Notes: generated by a model not told the origin, from the sequence alone. A DNA stretch of 46,937 nt from JAFHCF01 sp048497495 (GCA_048497495.1 JAFHCF010000271.1:1-46937), one strand, 5' to 3'; shown: positions 9,207 through 17,124, counted from the first letter of the stretch. Made by a program: numbers and translations.

Positions 9207-10094
9207 TCAGTGCGCCATCAGGACCGGAATGGTCATGGTGGCGAGAATGCCGCGCGTCGCCCCGCCGAGCAGGAATTCGCGCACCCGGGAATGGCCGTAG
9301 CCGCCCATCACCAGGAGATCGAAGGATTTGTCGGCGGCGTGGTCGAGCAGGGCGTCGGCGACCGAGATGTCGGGCGCCTCGACCTGCGTCACCTCGACGT
9401 CGAGACCATGGCGGGCGAGCCAGGTGGCGAGCTCGGCGCCCGGCTGGCCGGGATTGGAGCCGGCGCGCTCGACCATCACCACCGAGATCTTCTTGGCCAG
9501 AGCCAGGATCGGCATCGCCGCCTGGATGGCGCGGGAGGCGGTGCGCGAGCCGTCCCAGCCGATCATCACCCGGTCGAGAGCGATGGCGCCGCGCGAGATG
9601 TAGGGCACCAGCAGCAGGGGCGCGGTGCCCTCGAACAGCGCCGTCTCGATCATCGCCTCGCGCATCGGTTCGACGCGGTCGGGATCGTCCTGGCCGATCA
9701 CCACCAGATCGGTGGAGCGGCAGTTGACGACGAAGCCCTCGGGGGCGCCACCCATCAGGATCTCGGCGACCCGGGTTTCGGCGGCGATGCCGGCGCGCGC
9801 CGCGGCCGCGGCGAAGCGTTCCGTCGCGGTCTTGGCCACCTCGATCGCCTGGGCGCGCGCCTGTTCGATCACCTCGACCGGCAAGGGCGCCACGACGAAG
9901 CCGGGGACGATCGGATCGACGGCGAGCGACACGCCGGTGACGTGCGCCGCGAGGCGGCGGGCGAGGTCGATGGCGAGCGTCGGGCCGGGGCCGATGGCGT
10001 CGACGTCTCCATTGCCCGCCGCGCGTGGCGCGGCCGGCTTGTCCGAAGTGGAATGTCCGTTGTCCAGGAGTACCAGCATGTCCTTGATCGTCAT
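9207..10094 (-). CDS. Universal stress protein, two tandem UspA domains
   Basis: This is a 295-residue cytoplasmic protein with two UspA folds. The first (about 1-150) is divergent, with an insert rich in Pro and Ala near residues 18-35. The second (about 160-295) keeps the ATP-binding loop: MGGYGHSRVREFLLGG followed by ATRGIL fits the G-2x-G-9x-G-S/T pattern, and IGWDGS marks the strand-1 aspartate. USPs bind ATP/AMP and modulate stress survival. GGGGAG lies about eight bases before the ATG. It sits between an SDR gene (96 bases upstream) and the Pat-like acetyltransferase gene (275 bases downstream), all co-directional. Confidence 0.92.
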   Translation of the reverse strand: MTIKDMLVLLDNGHSTSDKPAAPRAAGNGDVDAIGPGPTLAIDLARRLAAHVTGVSLAVDPIVPGFVVAPLPVEVIEQARAQAIEVAKTATERFAAAAARAGIAAETRVAEILMGGAPEGFVVNCRSTDLVVIGQDDPDRVEPMREAMIETALFEGTAPLLLVPYISRGAIALDRVMIGWDGSRTASRAIQAAMPILALAKKISVVMVERAGSNPGQPGAELATWLARHGLDVEVTQVEAPDISVADALLDHAADKSFDLLVMGGYGHSRVREFLLGGATRGILATMTIPVLMAH

Positions 10095-10190
10095 GGCGGA
10101 TCTCCCCTCGGGTTACCTTCGCGCCCTCGGCGGAAGGTCGGTTCGACTCTGTCGGAATTGTCGGTGGTCTGCTTTGATCGAACGCAACGC

Positions 10191-10970
10191 TCAGAACGTT
10201 CCGGGAAACTTCCCGCCGTCCAGGAGAATATTCTGCCCGACCAGGAAGGCCACCTGTTTCGAACAGAGGAAGGCGCAGACCTCGCCGAATTCGGCCGGGT
10301 CGCCGAGACGGCCGACGGGGATGGCCTTGGCCATCTCGGCGCGGGCCTCGTCTTCCGAGATGCCGCGACGCTTCGCGTCGGCGCCGACGGTGACGGCGAT
10401 GCGGTCGGTGGCGAACTGGCCGGGCAGGAGATTGTTGATCACCACCCCTTGCGGCGCCATCTGGCGGGCGAGGCCGGCGACGAAGCCGGTGAGGCCGGAG
10501 CGGGCGCCGTTCGACAGGCCGAGCACCGGGATCGGCGCCTTGACCGCGCCCGAGGTGATGTTGACCACCCGACCGAAGCCGTTCTCCGCCATCGCGTCGA
10601 CATAGGCGCGCATCAGCATGATCGGCGTGATCATGTTGGCCTCCACGGCCTTGCGCCAGGCCGCCTCGTCCCAGTCGTGGAAGTCGCCGGGGGGCGGGCC
10701 GCCGGCGTTGTTGACCAGGATGTCGGTCCGGGGCCGCGCCGCCAGGATCGCGGCGCGTCCTTCCTCGGTGGTGACGTCGCAGGCGAGCGTCGAGACGGTG
10801 GCGCCGGTGGCGGCGCGGATCTCCGCCGCCGTCGCCTCCAGCGTCTCGCTGCCGCGCGCCGTGATCAGCACGTCGACGCCGGCACGCGCCAGCGCCATCG
10901 CGCTGGCCTTGCCGAGGCCCTTGGAGGCGGCGCAGACGACCGCCTTGCGGCCGGCGATCCCGAGATCCAT
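10191..10970 (-). CDS. Atypical short-chain dehydrogenase/reductase (SDR)
   Basis: This 259-residue Rossmann-fold protein is close in outline to 3-oxoacyl-ACP reductase-like SDRs. The cofactor loop is CAASKGLGKA (residues 13-22) and NNAG is at 87-90. Serine 140 of the catalytic triad is present in NITSGAVK. However, the residue 13 positions later, where the catalytic tyrosine should be, is Ser153, and the lysine four residues on is Arg157 (LSNGAR). This S-S-R version is shared by a recognisable SDR subgroup in alphaproteobacteria, so it is probably a real lineage trait rather than a mutation. AGGAG lies seven bases before the ATG at 10970. It begins 29 bases after xseA and may share its transcript. 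Confidence 0.88.
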   Translation of the reverse strand: MDLGIAGRKAVVCAASKGLGKASAMALARAGVDVLITARGSETLEATAAEIRAATGATVSTLACDVTTEEGRAAILAARPRTDILVNNAGGPPPGDFHDWDEAAWRKAVEANMITPIMLMRAYVDAMAENGFGRVVNITSGAVKAPIPVLGLSNGARSGLTGFVAGLARQMAPQGVVINNLLPGQFATDRIAVTVGADAKRRGISEDEARAEMAKAIPVGRLGDPAEFGEVCAFLCSKQVAFLVGQNILLDGGKFPGTF

Positions 10971-10999
10971 GAGAGACGTCTCCTGTCGAGGCGGGCGGC

Positions 11000-12457
11000 T
11001 CAGAAGAGCGTGCCCTGATCGGTGGGGGCGCCCGACTTGCGCCTGGGGCGCGTCGGGCGGGCGAGCGGTTCGGCGACAGGCGGCGGCGGCGGGCTCGCGT
11101 CGGCCTCGGCGACGGTTGCCGCGACCCGGCCGTCGGCGAATTCGATGTCGATGCCGCTTCCGGGCAGGAGCCCGGCGGCGGCGCGCAGCGGCCGGCCGCT
11201 CGCGTCGCGCACCAGCGCATAGCCGCGCGACAGCACGCCGCGATAGGAGAGCGCGCCGAGAAGCTTGGCCGATCCGTCGAGGCGGGCGGCGCGGCGCTCC
11301 ATCGCCACGCCGAGGGCGCGGTTCGAACGATCGGCGAGGCGGGCGAGGCCGTCGCGCTCGGTCGCCAGGCGGCGGACGAGGGCGATCGGCGACAGCCGCC
11401 CCTTCACCGCGGCGAAACGGGTCGCCTTGACCGCCACCGCCGCCGACAGGGCATGGCCGAGGCGGCCGCAGGCGAGATCGAAGCGCTGGCGGCGGGTCTC
11501 GAGCAGGCTCGAAGCCGACGGCAGGGCGCGGGCGGCGGAGCGCAACTCGGTGCGTCGCGCCTCCATCGACCGCCTGACCGCGCCGGAGAGACGAATCCCC
11601 AGCGTGGCGACGGTATCGAGGAGGTCGCCGCGCACCGGGAGCACCATCTCGGCGGCCCCCGTGGGGGTCGGCGCGCGCAGATCGGCGACGAGATCGATCA
11701 GGGTCCAGTCGGTCTCGTGGCCGATGGCCGAGACCAGCGGGATCGAGCAGGCGGCGACCGCACGGACGACGATCTCCTCGTTGAAGCTCCACAGATCCTC
11801 GAGGCTGCCGCCACCGCGCGCCACGATGAGGACGTCGGGGCGGGGGATGCTGTTCACCCCTTCCGGCGGAATCGCGTCGAAGCCGGCGATCGCCGCCGCC
11901 ACTTCGTCCGCCGAGGTCTCGCCCTGGACCCTGACCGGCCAGACGATCACCCGGACGGGAAACCGATCGGCGATGCGGTGGAGGATGTCGCGGATCACCG
12001 CGCCGGTCGGCGAGGTGACGACGCCGACGACCTTGGGCAGACGCGGCAACGGTTGCTTGCGGGCCGGATCGAAGAGGCCCTCGGCGGCGAGTTTCCTCTT
12101 GCGCTCGTCGAGCAGCGCCATCAGGGCGCCGACGCCGGCCGGCTCCAGCGCCTCGACGACGATCTGATACTTCGACGAGCCGGGGAAGGTGGTCATCCGC
12201 CCGGTGGCGATGACCTCCATGCCCTCCTCCGGCTTGAAGCGGAGCTTGCCGAAGGCGCCGCGCCAGACCACCGCGTCGATCTTGGCGCCCTCGTCCTTCA
12301 GCGCGAAATAGGCGTGGCCGGACGAATGCGGCCCGCGATAGCCGGAGATCTCGCCGCGCACCCGCACGAAGGCGAACCCGTCCTCGATCGTCCGCTTCAC
12401 CGCCTGGGACAATTCCGAGACGGTGAATTCGACGACATTGGGCAGGGCTTCGGCCAA
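11000..12457 (-). CDS. xseA: Exodeoxyribonuclease VII large subunit
   Basis: XseA is the catalytic subunit of the single-strand-specific exonuclease VII, acting with the small subunit XseB (not in this window). The OB-fold N-terminus (EFTVSELSQAVKRTIED, FVRVRGEISGYRGPHSSGH) is followed by the nuclease core (VGVVTSPTGAVIRDI; VARGGGSLEDLWSFNEE; SAIGHETDWTL) and a long alpha-helical, coiled-coil-like region, ending in a Pro/Arg-rich tail. The start is a judgement: the frame is open back to a TTG at 12607, but that has no ribosome-binding site and adds 50 low-complexity residues. The TTG at 12457 has GGGAG six bases upstream and gives 485 residues beginning just before the conserved block. Confidence 0.93.
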   Translation of the reverse strand: MAEALPNVVEFTVSELSQAVKRTIEDGFAFVRVRGEISGYRGPHSSGHAYFALKDEGAKIDAVVWRGAFGKLRFKPEEGMEVIATGRMTTFPGSSKYQIVVEALEPAGVGALMALLDERKRKLAAEGLFDPARKQPLPRLPKVVGVVTSPTGAVIRDILHRIADRFPVRVIVWPVRVQGETSADEVAAAIAGFDAIPPEGVNSIPRPDVLIVARGGGSLEDLWSFNEEIVVRAVAACSIPLVSAIGHETDWTLIDLVADLRAPTPTGAAEMVLPVRGDLLDTVATLGIRLSGAVRRSMEARRTELRSAARALPSASSLLETRRQRFDLACGRLGHALSAAVAVKATRFAAVKGRLSPIALVRRLATERDGLARLADRSNRALGVAMERRAARLDGSAKLLGALSYRGVLSRGYALVRDASGRPLRAAAGLLPGSGIDIEFADGRVAATVAEADASPPPPPVAEPLARPTRPRRKSGAPTDQGTLF

Positions 12458-12564
12458 GCTGAACTCCCGGGCGACGGATTCGACGAATGTGCCGGCGAGG
12501 GTGGCGGGGGGCGCGGGCCCCGTCAAGGGCGCGGGTGAGGAGGAGGGATGCGCCGCGCCCGCGC

Positions 12565-12609
12565 GCGCGATGGTTCGAGACGCGCTCGTGGCCCGAGCGC
12601 TCCACAATG
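12565..12609 (-). repeat. Short interspersed palindromic repeat, copy A
   Basis: Read on the minus strand, this 45-base unit ends with the same 19 bases as copy B at 12647-12691 (GCGTCTCGAACCATCGCGC), and its 5' half keeps the loose pattern of GGAGCGC followed by a GC-rich core. It lies in opposite orientation to copy B, giving a perfect 19-bp inverted repeat with 89 bases between. The consensus resembles the RIME-like intergenic repeats common in Rhizobiales genomes. It lies just upstream of xseA. Confidence 0.65.
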
Positions 12610-12646
12610 AAGTGTTTGTAATGATACAAGATTTCTAGGAGCATCG

Positions 12647-12691
12647 CATGATGAGGAGCCGTGCGCCGCGCGGCGTCTCGAACCATCGCGC
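12647..12691 (+). repeat. Short interspersed palindromic repeat, copy B
   Basis: This 45-base unit has the rhizobial repeat pattern: a GATGAGGAGC-type left side, a GC core that can fold by itself (GCCGTGC / GCGCGGC), and the conserved right side GCGTCTCGAACCATCGCGC at 12673-12691. It is the partner of copy A in inverted orientation and precedes rsmE. Confidence 0.65.
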
Positions 12692-12772
12692 ACCGAGGCG
12701 AGGCGCCCTCCACCTTCGCGCCTCCGAGATCCCCGTGATATGACGGGCCGTCGACCAACCCGAGCACCCCCC

Positions 12773-13519
12773 ATGGCCCGATACGACTTCCGCCTGCAAC
12801 GTCTGTTCGTCCGCGCCCATCTGCGCGCCGGTGGCGAGGTCGAGGTGACGCGCGAGCAGGCGAACTATCTCCTCAACGTGCTGAGGATGGGCGCCGGCGA
12901 CCGGCTCCTGGTCTTCGACGGCAGGGACGGCGAGTGGTTGGCCGAGGTCCACCCCGACGGGCGGCGCGACTGCCGGCTCGCCCTGGTCGAGCGGACGCGG
13001 CCGCAGACGCAAGCCGGCGACGTCGACTGGCTGTTCGCGCCGCTGAAGCACGCCCGCCTCGACTACATGGTGCAGAAGGCCGTGGAGATGGGCGTGGCGC
13101 GGATCCGCCCGGTGATCACCCGCCACACCCAGGTGACCCGCCTCAACCTCGAGCGGATGGAGGCCAACGTCATCGAGGCGGCGGAACAGTGCGGGGTGAT
13201 CACCATTCCGCCGATCGCCGAGCCGATCGATCTCGACCGGCTGCTCGACGCCTGGCCGTCGACCGACGCGGGCCGCCGCATCCTGTTCTGCGACGAGCAC
13301 GAGGAGACGACCAACCCGCTGGCGATCCTCGCCGGCCTCGAAAGGGGCCCGCTCGCGGTGCTGATCGGGCCGGAAGGGGGATTTTCGCGCGAGGAGCGGG
13401 CGATCCTCCACTCGAAGAGCTTCGTCACCGCGATCCCGCTGGGCCCCCGCATCCTGCGCGCCGACACCGCGGCGGTGGCGGCGCTGGCAGTGGTCCAGGC
13501 GACGCTGGGGGATTGGTGA
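12773..13519 (+). CDS. rsmE: 16S rRNA (uracil-1498-N3)-methyltransferase
   Basis: RsmE methylates U1498 of 16S rRNA in the assembled small subunit using S-adenosylmethionine. The 248-residue protein shows the N-terminal PUA-like domain (RLFVRAHL, ANYLLNVLRM) and the C-terminal SPOUT domain with its trefoil-knot motifs: LIGPEGGFSREE (about residue 198) and IPLGPRILRADTAAVAAL near the end. KHARLDYMVQKAVEMGV is also a family signature. The start MARYDFRLQRLFV at 12773 fits the family; an upstream in-frame start at 12740 would add 11 poorly conserved residues. No strong ribosome-binding site is visible. The toxin-antitoxin pair follows after 48 bases. Confidence 0.95.
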   Translation: MARYDFRLQRLFVRAHLRAGGEVEVTREQANYLLNVLRMGAGDRLLVFDGRDGEWLAEVHPDGRRDCRLALVERTRPQTQAGDVDWLFAPLKHARLDYMVQKAVEMGVARIRPVITRHTQVTRLNLERMEANVIEAAEQCGVITIPPIAEPIDLDRLLDAWPSTDAGRRILFCDEHEETTNPLAILAGLERGPLAVLIGPEGGFSREERAILHSKSFVTAIPLGPRILRADTAAVAALAVVQATLGDW

Positions 13520-13561
13520 AGAGCGATACTTGGCTTGCATTATAGGCGATAAAGAGCGATA
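13519..13561. promoter_or_regulatory. Direct-repeat operator candidate of the toxin-antitoxin pair
   Basis: The decamer AAGAGCGATA occurs at 13519-13528 and again at 13552-13561, 33 bases apart or about three helical turns, immediately before the toxin start. A weak sigma-70-like pair lies between and across them (TTGCAT at 13535-13540 and GATATT at 13558-13563, spacer 17). This would fit autoregulation by the XRE antitoxin. That role is inferred; only the repeats are seen. Confidence 0.45.
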
Positions 13562-13567
13562 TTGGCG

Positions 13568-13819
13568 ATGAAGACGATCGTGTTCACGCATGCCGCCGCC
13601 AGGGATCTCGATGCCTTGCCGTCGGGGGCGCGTGGGGACGTGGTCCGAGGCCTCGACCTCTACGCCATGACCGGGCGGGGCGACGTAAAGGCGCTCGTCG
13701 GTCGCGAGGGTTTTCGGTTGAGGATCGGGCGATATCGGGTGCTCTTCGACGAAGACGGGACGACCATCCTCGCCGTCTACATCGGCAAACGCGAAACGAC
13801 GACCTATCGACGCAATTGA
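13568..13819 (+). CDS. RelE/ParE-family toxin of a type II toxin-antitoxin system
   Basis: This small basic protein of 83 residues has the RelE/ParE fold signature: FTHAAARDLDALP in helix 1, a central DVKALVGREGFRLRIGRYRVLFDED strand pattern broken by glycine, and the C-terminal strand ILAVYIGKRETTTY. RelE members cleave mRNA on the ribosome while ParE members poison gyrase, and the sequence alone does not decide between them. The ATG at 13568 is preferred over an in-frame TTG at 13562. No clear ribosome-binding site is present, and the message may be nearly leaderless. The toxin-first order matches HigBA-like systems. The antitoxin begins 10 bases after its stop. Confidence 0.85.
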   Translation: MKTIVFTHAAARDLDALPSGARGDVVRGLDLYAMTGRGDVKALVGREGFRLRIGRYRVLFDEDGTTILAVYIGKRETTTYRRN

Positions 13820-13829
13820 GGCGATCCCC

Positions 13830-14219
13830 ATGACCGAGCCGCAGTTCATCCGCACGCCGTCCGGCGAGGAACTGGTGGTGCTGACGCGCGCCGACTACGA
13901 CGCCCTGATCGAGGCGTTGGCCGAGGCGGAGGAAGACGCCGCCGATCTGGCGATCTACGATGCCCGCAAGGCGGAATTGGCCGGGGCGGGCGATGCCGTG
14001 CTGCCGGCGGCGGTGAGCGCGGCGCTGCTGCGCGGCGCGCGCCTGCTCGAGGCCCTGCGAGACTGGCGCGGCATGACCCAGACCAGACTGGCCGAGGCGG
14101 CGGGCCTCGCCCAGGGCTACGTCTCGGACCTCGAGCGCGGACGCCGGCAGGGTTCGCCGGAGACGCTCGCCCGCATCGCCGGCGCGCTCGACGTACCGGT
14201 GAAGTGGTTGGTGGGGTGA
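13830..14219 (+). CDS. XRE-family helix-turn-helix antitoxin
   Basis: This 129-residue antitoxin is paired with the upstream RelE/ParE-like toxin. The N-terminal part (IRTPSGEELVVLTRADYDALIEAL) resembles an antitoxin oligomerisation or toxin-neutralising segment, and residues about 40-50 form an acidic linker. The C-terminal 65 residues are a Cro/CI helix-turn-helix: WRGMTQTRLAEAAGLAQGYVSDLERGRR, ending in LDVPVKWLVG. It probably neutralises the toxin and represses the pair's promoter through the direct repeats at 13519-13561. GAGG lies eight bases before the ATG. Its stop is five bases from the convergent gshA stop. Confidence 0.88.
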   Translation: MTEPQFIRTPSGEELVVLTRADYDALIEALAEAEEDAADLAIYDARKAELAGAGDAVLPAAVSAALLRGARLLEALRDWRGMTQTRLAEAAGLAQGYVSDLERGRRQGSPETLARIAGALDVPVKWLVG

Positions 14220-14223
14220 CCCC

Positions 14224-15600
14224 TCACCAAACGGTGGCGGCGAAGACCCGGTCGATGTCGCCGCCCCAGGCGCCATAGTAGGCGTCGAGCAGGCGGTCGG
14301 CCTGGGTCTTGCCGCTCTCGACGATCTCGTCGAGCATCTCGAGGTGGACGGTCTCGTCGCGGCCGCTCGCCGGGTCGACGATGCCGCGCGCCTTCAGGCC
14401 GGCATGGGCGATGGCCATCACCTCGCGGGCGACATCGCGCAGGGATCCGCCTCGGAAGGGCGTGGCGAGCGCCAGACGCGGGGCGGCGTCGCGCAGGGCC
14501 TGACGCTCCTCGTCCGTCCAATCGGCGATCAGGCGGGACGCGGCGTCGAGGGCGTCGGCGTCGTAGAGCAGGCCGACCCAGAAGGCCGGCAGCGCGGGGA
14601 TCGAGGCCTTCGAGCCGGCGTCGGCGCCGCGCATCTCGATGTAGCGCTTGAGGCGGACCTCCGGGAACAGCGTGCCGACGTGATTGACCCAATCGCCCAT
14701 CTCCGGCTCGACGCCGGGCAGACGATGGGCGAGGCCGCCGGCCATGAACTGGCGGAAGGTGACGTCGGTGGCGTCGTGATAGGTGTCGCCGCGCTTGACG
14801 AAATACATCGGCACGTCGAGCGCCCATTCGACATAGGATTCGAAGCCGAAACCGGGCTCGAAGGCGCGCGGCAACATGCCGGTGCGGTTGCGATCGGTGT
14901 CGCGCCAGATCTCCGAGCGAGTGGAGAGGAAGCCCGAGGGCTCACCGCCCAAGAAGGGCGAGGCGGCGAAGAGCGCGGTCGCCAGGGGCTGCAGCGCCAG
15001 GCCGACACGCATCTTGGCCGCCATGTCGGCCTCGGACGAGAAGTCGAGGTTCACCTGCACGGTCGAGGTGCGGAACATCATGTCGAGGCCGCGGGTGCCG
15101 ACCTTCGGCATGTAGGCGCGCATGATGGCGTAACGCGTCTTGGGCATCACCGGGGTCTCGGCGAGGCTCCACACCGGCGAGGCGCCGAGCCCGAGGAAGC
15201 CGAGGCCGAGCGGGGCGGCGACGCTCGCGACGTCGGCGAGATGGACCTCGAACTCGCGCTTGGTCGCATGGACGTCGAGGAGCGGCGCGCCGGAGAGCTC
15301 GAACTGACCGCCGGGCTCGAGGGAGATCGCGCCGCCGCCGTGTTCGTCGGCGAGCCCGATGATGGCGGCGCCGTCGTGGATCGGCTCCCAACCGTTTCGG
15401 GCGCGCAACCCCTCGAGCAACGCCTCGATGCCGGCCGGGCCGCCATAGGCGACGGGGGCGTGATCGGCGCGGTGGAAGGGAAACTTCTCGTGCTCGGTGC
15501 CGAGTTTCCAGCCGTCGCGGGGCCGGGCGCCGGCCTCGATCCAGTCGACGAGGGCATCGCGGCTCTCGATGCGTCGGTCGTCGGTGGTATCGCGTGCCAT
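14224..15600 (-). CDS. gshA: Glutamate-cysteine ligase, class II (plant/alphaproteobacterial type)
   Basis: This enzyme catalyses the first, rate-limiting step of glutathione synthesis, joining glutamate and cysteine with ATP. The 458-residue protein shows the class II signatures WKLGTEHEKFPF (about residue 32), ISLEPGGQFELSGAPL, ASPVWSLAETPVMPKTRYAIMRAYMPKVG in two adjoining blocks, and FRTSTVQVNLDFSSE. This form occurs in plants and alphaproteobacteria and is unrelated in detail to E. coli GshA. The ATG at 15600 has GAGGA five bases upstream. The gene stands alone; gshB is not in the window. Confidence 0.95.
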   Translation of the reverse strand: MARDTTDDRRIESRDALVDWIEAGARPRDGWKLGTEHEKFPFHRADHAPVAYGGPAGIEALLEGLRARNGWEPIHDGAAIIGLADEHGGGAISLEPGGQFELSGAPLLDVHATKREFEVHLADVASVAAPLGLGFLGLGASPVWSLAETPVMPKTRYAIMRAYMPKVGTRGLDMMFRTSTVQVNLDFSSEADMAAKMRVGLALQPLATALFAASPFLGGEPSGFLSTRSEIWRDTDRNRTGMLPRAFEPGFGFESYVEWALDVPMYFVKRGDTYHDATDVTFRQFMAGGLAHRLPGVEPEMGDWVNHVGTLFPEVRLKRYIEMRGADAGSKASIPALPAFWVGLLYDADALDAASRLIADWTDEERQALRDAAPRLALATPFRGGSLRDVAREVMAIAHAGLKARGIVDPASGRDETVHLEMLDEIVESGKTQADRLLDAYYGAWGGDIDRVFAATVW

Positions 15601-15778
15601 GGCTTCCTCGGGGTCTGTTCGGGGGCGCAACATAGCCGGGAGGCGCTGAGGGAACAAATGTGTTTTCTCGAGCGTCGCGTTCAAGCTTCTTCACCGATTC
15701 GGTGGCGAGAGCGGCAATCGATTTGACGCCTCAGAACTTTGAGCGGATCATCGGATCCCGCCGCACGAGGAGGCCGAG

Positions 15779-16561
15779 ATGCTCGATCCCACGGAATTGA
15801 TGACGCAATTCCTCGACCCGGCGAGACTCGGCGGCATCGTCGGGAGCAAGGGCCTGTCGCTCGATCAGGCGACGTCGGCGGTGAGCGCGCTGGTGCCGGC
15901 GATCGGGGCGGCGATGCGACGGCGGGCCGCCGACCCCCGAGGCCTGGCGGAGATGATGGGGCTGGTGAAGCCCAAGCCCGATTTCGCCGCCTCGATGCCG
16001 GGCGGCGAGGCGCTCGGCCGGCTGTTCGGCTCGCGGGAACTGACCGTCGCGCTGATCGATCAGATCGCCAAGGCCAGCGGCGTCGACAAGAAGACCCTGG
16101 AGATCATGTTGCCGCTCGCCACCGAGGCGACGATGGCGACCTACGCGGAAAATCTGAAGAGCCACCCGCTGACCGAAGGGCTCGGGGCGCTGTTCGAGCC
16201 CAAGCCGCGTTCGGCGCCGACGCTCGAGGAGGTGCTCACCGACACCCTCGGGGCGGACACCTCGCGGCTGGTGGGCAAGACGCTGAAGGAGACGCCCAAC
16301 CCGTTGGGGCCGACCAACCTGTTCGGCGAGGTGCTCGGCGAATTCCTGCGCGGCTTCAACAACGGCGGCCCACCGATCGACGAGACGCCGAAGAGGGAAG
16401 ACGTGGTGCCTCGTCCCGGCGCGGTGGTCGACCGCCTGTTCGAAGCCGGTCGCGACGCCCAGGCCGAACAGGCGCGGGCGCTCGAGGCGATCTTCGATCG
16501 CTATTGGAAGGACCGCCCCGACGCCGCCCTCTTCGGCGCGCCGGCCCCCGGCGACGGCTGA
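15779..16561 (+). CDS. DUF937 (YidB-like) protein
   Basis: This is a 260-residue soluble protein. The N-terminal region matches the DUF937 pattern: residues around 28-50 (LSLDQATSAVSALVPAIGAA) form the typical QA-x-x-AVSALVPAI repeat, and a second, degenerate repeat follows near residues 110-125 (KTLEIMLPLATEATMA). No catalytic motif or signal peptide is visible, and the family has no firm function. The C-terminal third is variable and charged. GAGGAGG lies five bases before the ATG at 15779, so the start is secure. A hairpin overlaps its stop. Confidence 0.78.
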   Translation: MLDPTELMTQFLDPARLGGIVGSKGLSLDQATSAVSALVPAIGAAMRRRAADPRGLAEMMGLVKPKPDFAASMPGGEALGRLFGSRELTVALIDQIAKASGVDKKTLEIMLPLATEATMATYAENLKSHPLTEGLGALFEPKPRSAPTLEEVLTDTLGADTSRLVGKTLKETPNPLGPTNLFGEVLGEFLRGFNNGGPPIDETPKREDVVPRPGAVVDRLFEAGRDAQAEQARALEAIFDRYWKDRPDAALFGAPAPGDG

Positions 16562-16578
16562 CGCGCGGGAGCCGCGCG
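16562..16578. terminator. GC hairpin overlapping the DUF937 stop
   Basis: CGCGCGG (16562-16568) and CCGCGCG (16572-16578) form a 7-bp stem with a 3-base loop. Flanking TGA and TCA can extend it with a bulge. There is no T tract, so terminator function is only likely, not shown. Confidence 0.35.
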
Positions 16579-16644
16579 GTCACCGACCGACCGGCCGACG
16601 CTTCTTCGGTTGGGCGTGGCCGGTCGCATCACGGGAGGATGGAG

Positions 16645-16670
16645 GGGGAGAGGCCCGAGGGCCCCTCCCC
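16645..16670. terminator. Long GC hairpin between convergent DUF937 and DUF1127 genes
   Basis: GGGGAGAGGCCC (16645-16656) pairs with GGGCCCCTCCCC (16659-16670) with one mismatch and a 2-base loop. It lies between two convergent genes and could act as a bidirectional terminator, though no T tract follows on either strand. Confidence 0.4.
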
Positions 16671-16770
16671 GCGACCGCCCGGCCCGAGGCGCACGGGTCG
16701 AGTGGTCGATTGCTCGCTTCGGCATCGACATCCGGACGGAAACGCCACCCGGACGACCCGACCGGGAAGC

Positions 16771-17124
16771 TCAGACCGAGGCGTCGAGCCGGACGGCTTG
16801 CGGAGCCCGCGGCTCCGCCTCGGCCTCCAGCCATTCACGAACCTGCGCCCGGCGCCCGGCCCGTCGTTCGACGGCGAAGATGCGCAGCCGGGTCGACGGA
16901 TCGTCGAGGGCCGAACCGCTGAGCGCGGCGGCGACGTCGCCGCGGGTCAATCCGATGTCGCGCAGCATGTGATCGTCGACATGGAGGAGAGTGCCGACGA
17001 CGCGACGGTGGCGGCGCGCCTTCCACGTCGCGCGCACGAAGGCCACGGTCGCGTTCACGGCCATCCGGACGGCGGCGGTGATGACGGGGGCGACGGGGCT
17101 CTTCGACGGCGTGGACGGGAACAT
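16771..17124 (-). CDS. DUF1127 domain small protein
   Basis: This is a 117-residue basic protein. The central segment (about 30-70) matches DUF1127, an arginine-rich helical domain: WKARRHRRVVGTLLHVDDHMLRDIGLTRGDVAAAL, seen in two adjoining blocks. The N-terminal 30 residues are a hydrophobic helix, and the C-terminal tail is charged. Short DUF1127 proteins in Agrobacterium are linked to RNA/phosphate metabolism and carbon use. This one is longer than the usual 45-75 residues. AGGAG lies seven bases before the ATG. It is divergent from the LysR gene at 17321, across an AT-rich spacer. Confidence 0.85.
   Translation of the reverse strand: MFPSTPSKSPVAPVITAAVRMAVNATVAFVRATWKARRHRRVVGTLLHVDDHMLRDIGLTRGDVAAALSGSALDDPSTRLRIFAVERRAGRRAQVREWLEAEAEPRAPQAVRLDASV

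Noticed and set aside
6472..9300. A 942-codon plus-strand frame opposite the Pat-like gene.
   Set aside because: It is the antisense shadow of a well-supported gene and is rich in Gly, Asp, Glu and His in the pattern typical of antisense GC-rich frames. Similar shadows lie opposite the thiamine enzyme, lutB, gshA, hisZ and groEL.
12458..12607. A 50-codon N-terminal extension of xseA from a TTG at 12607.
   Set aside because: It has no ribosome-binding site, is low-complexity, overlaps the interspersed repeat, and the TTG at 12457 has a good site and fits the family.
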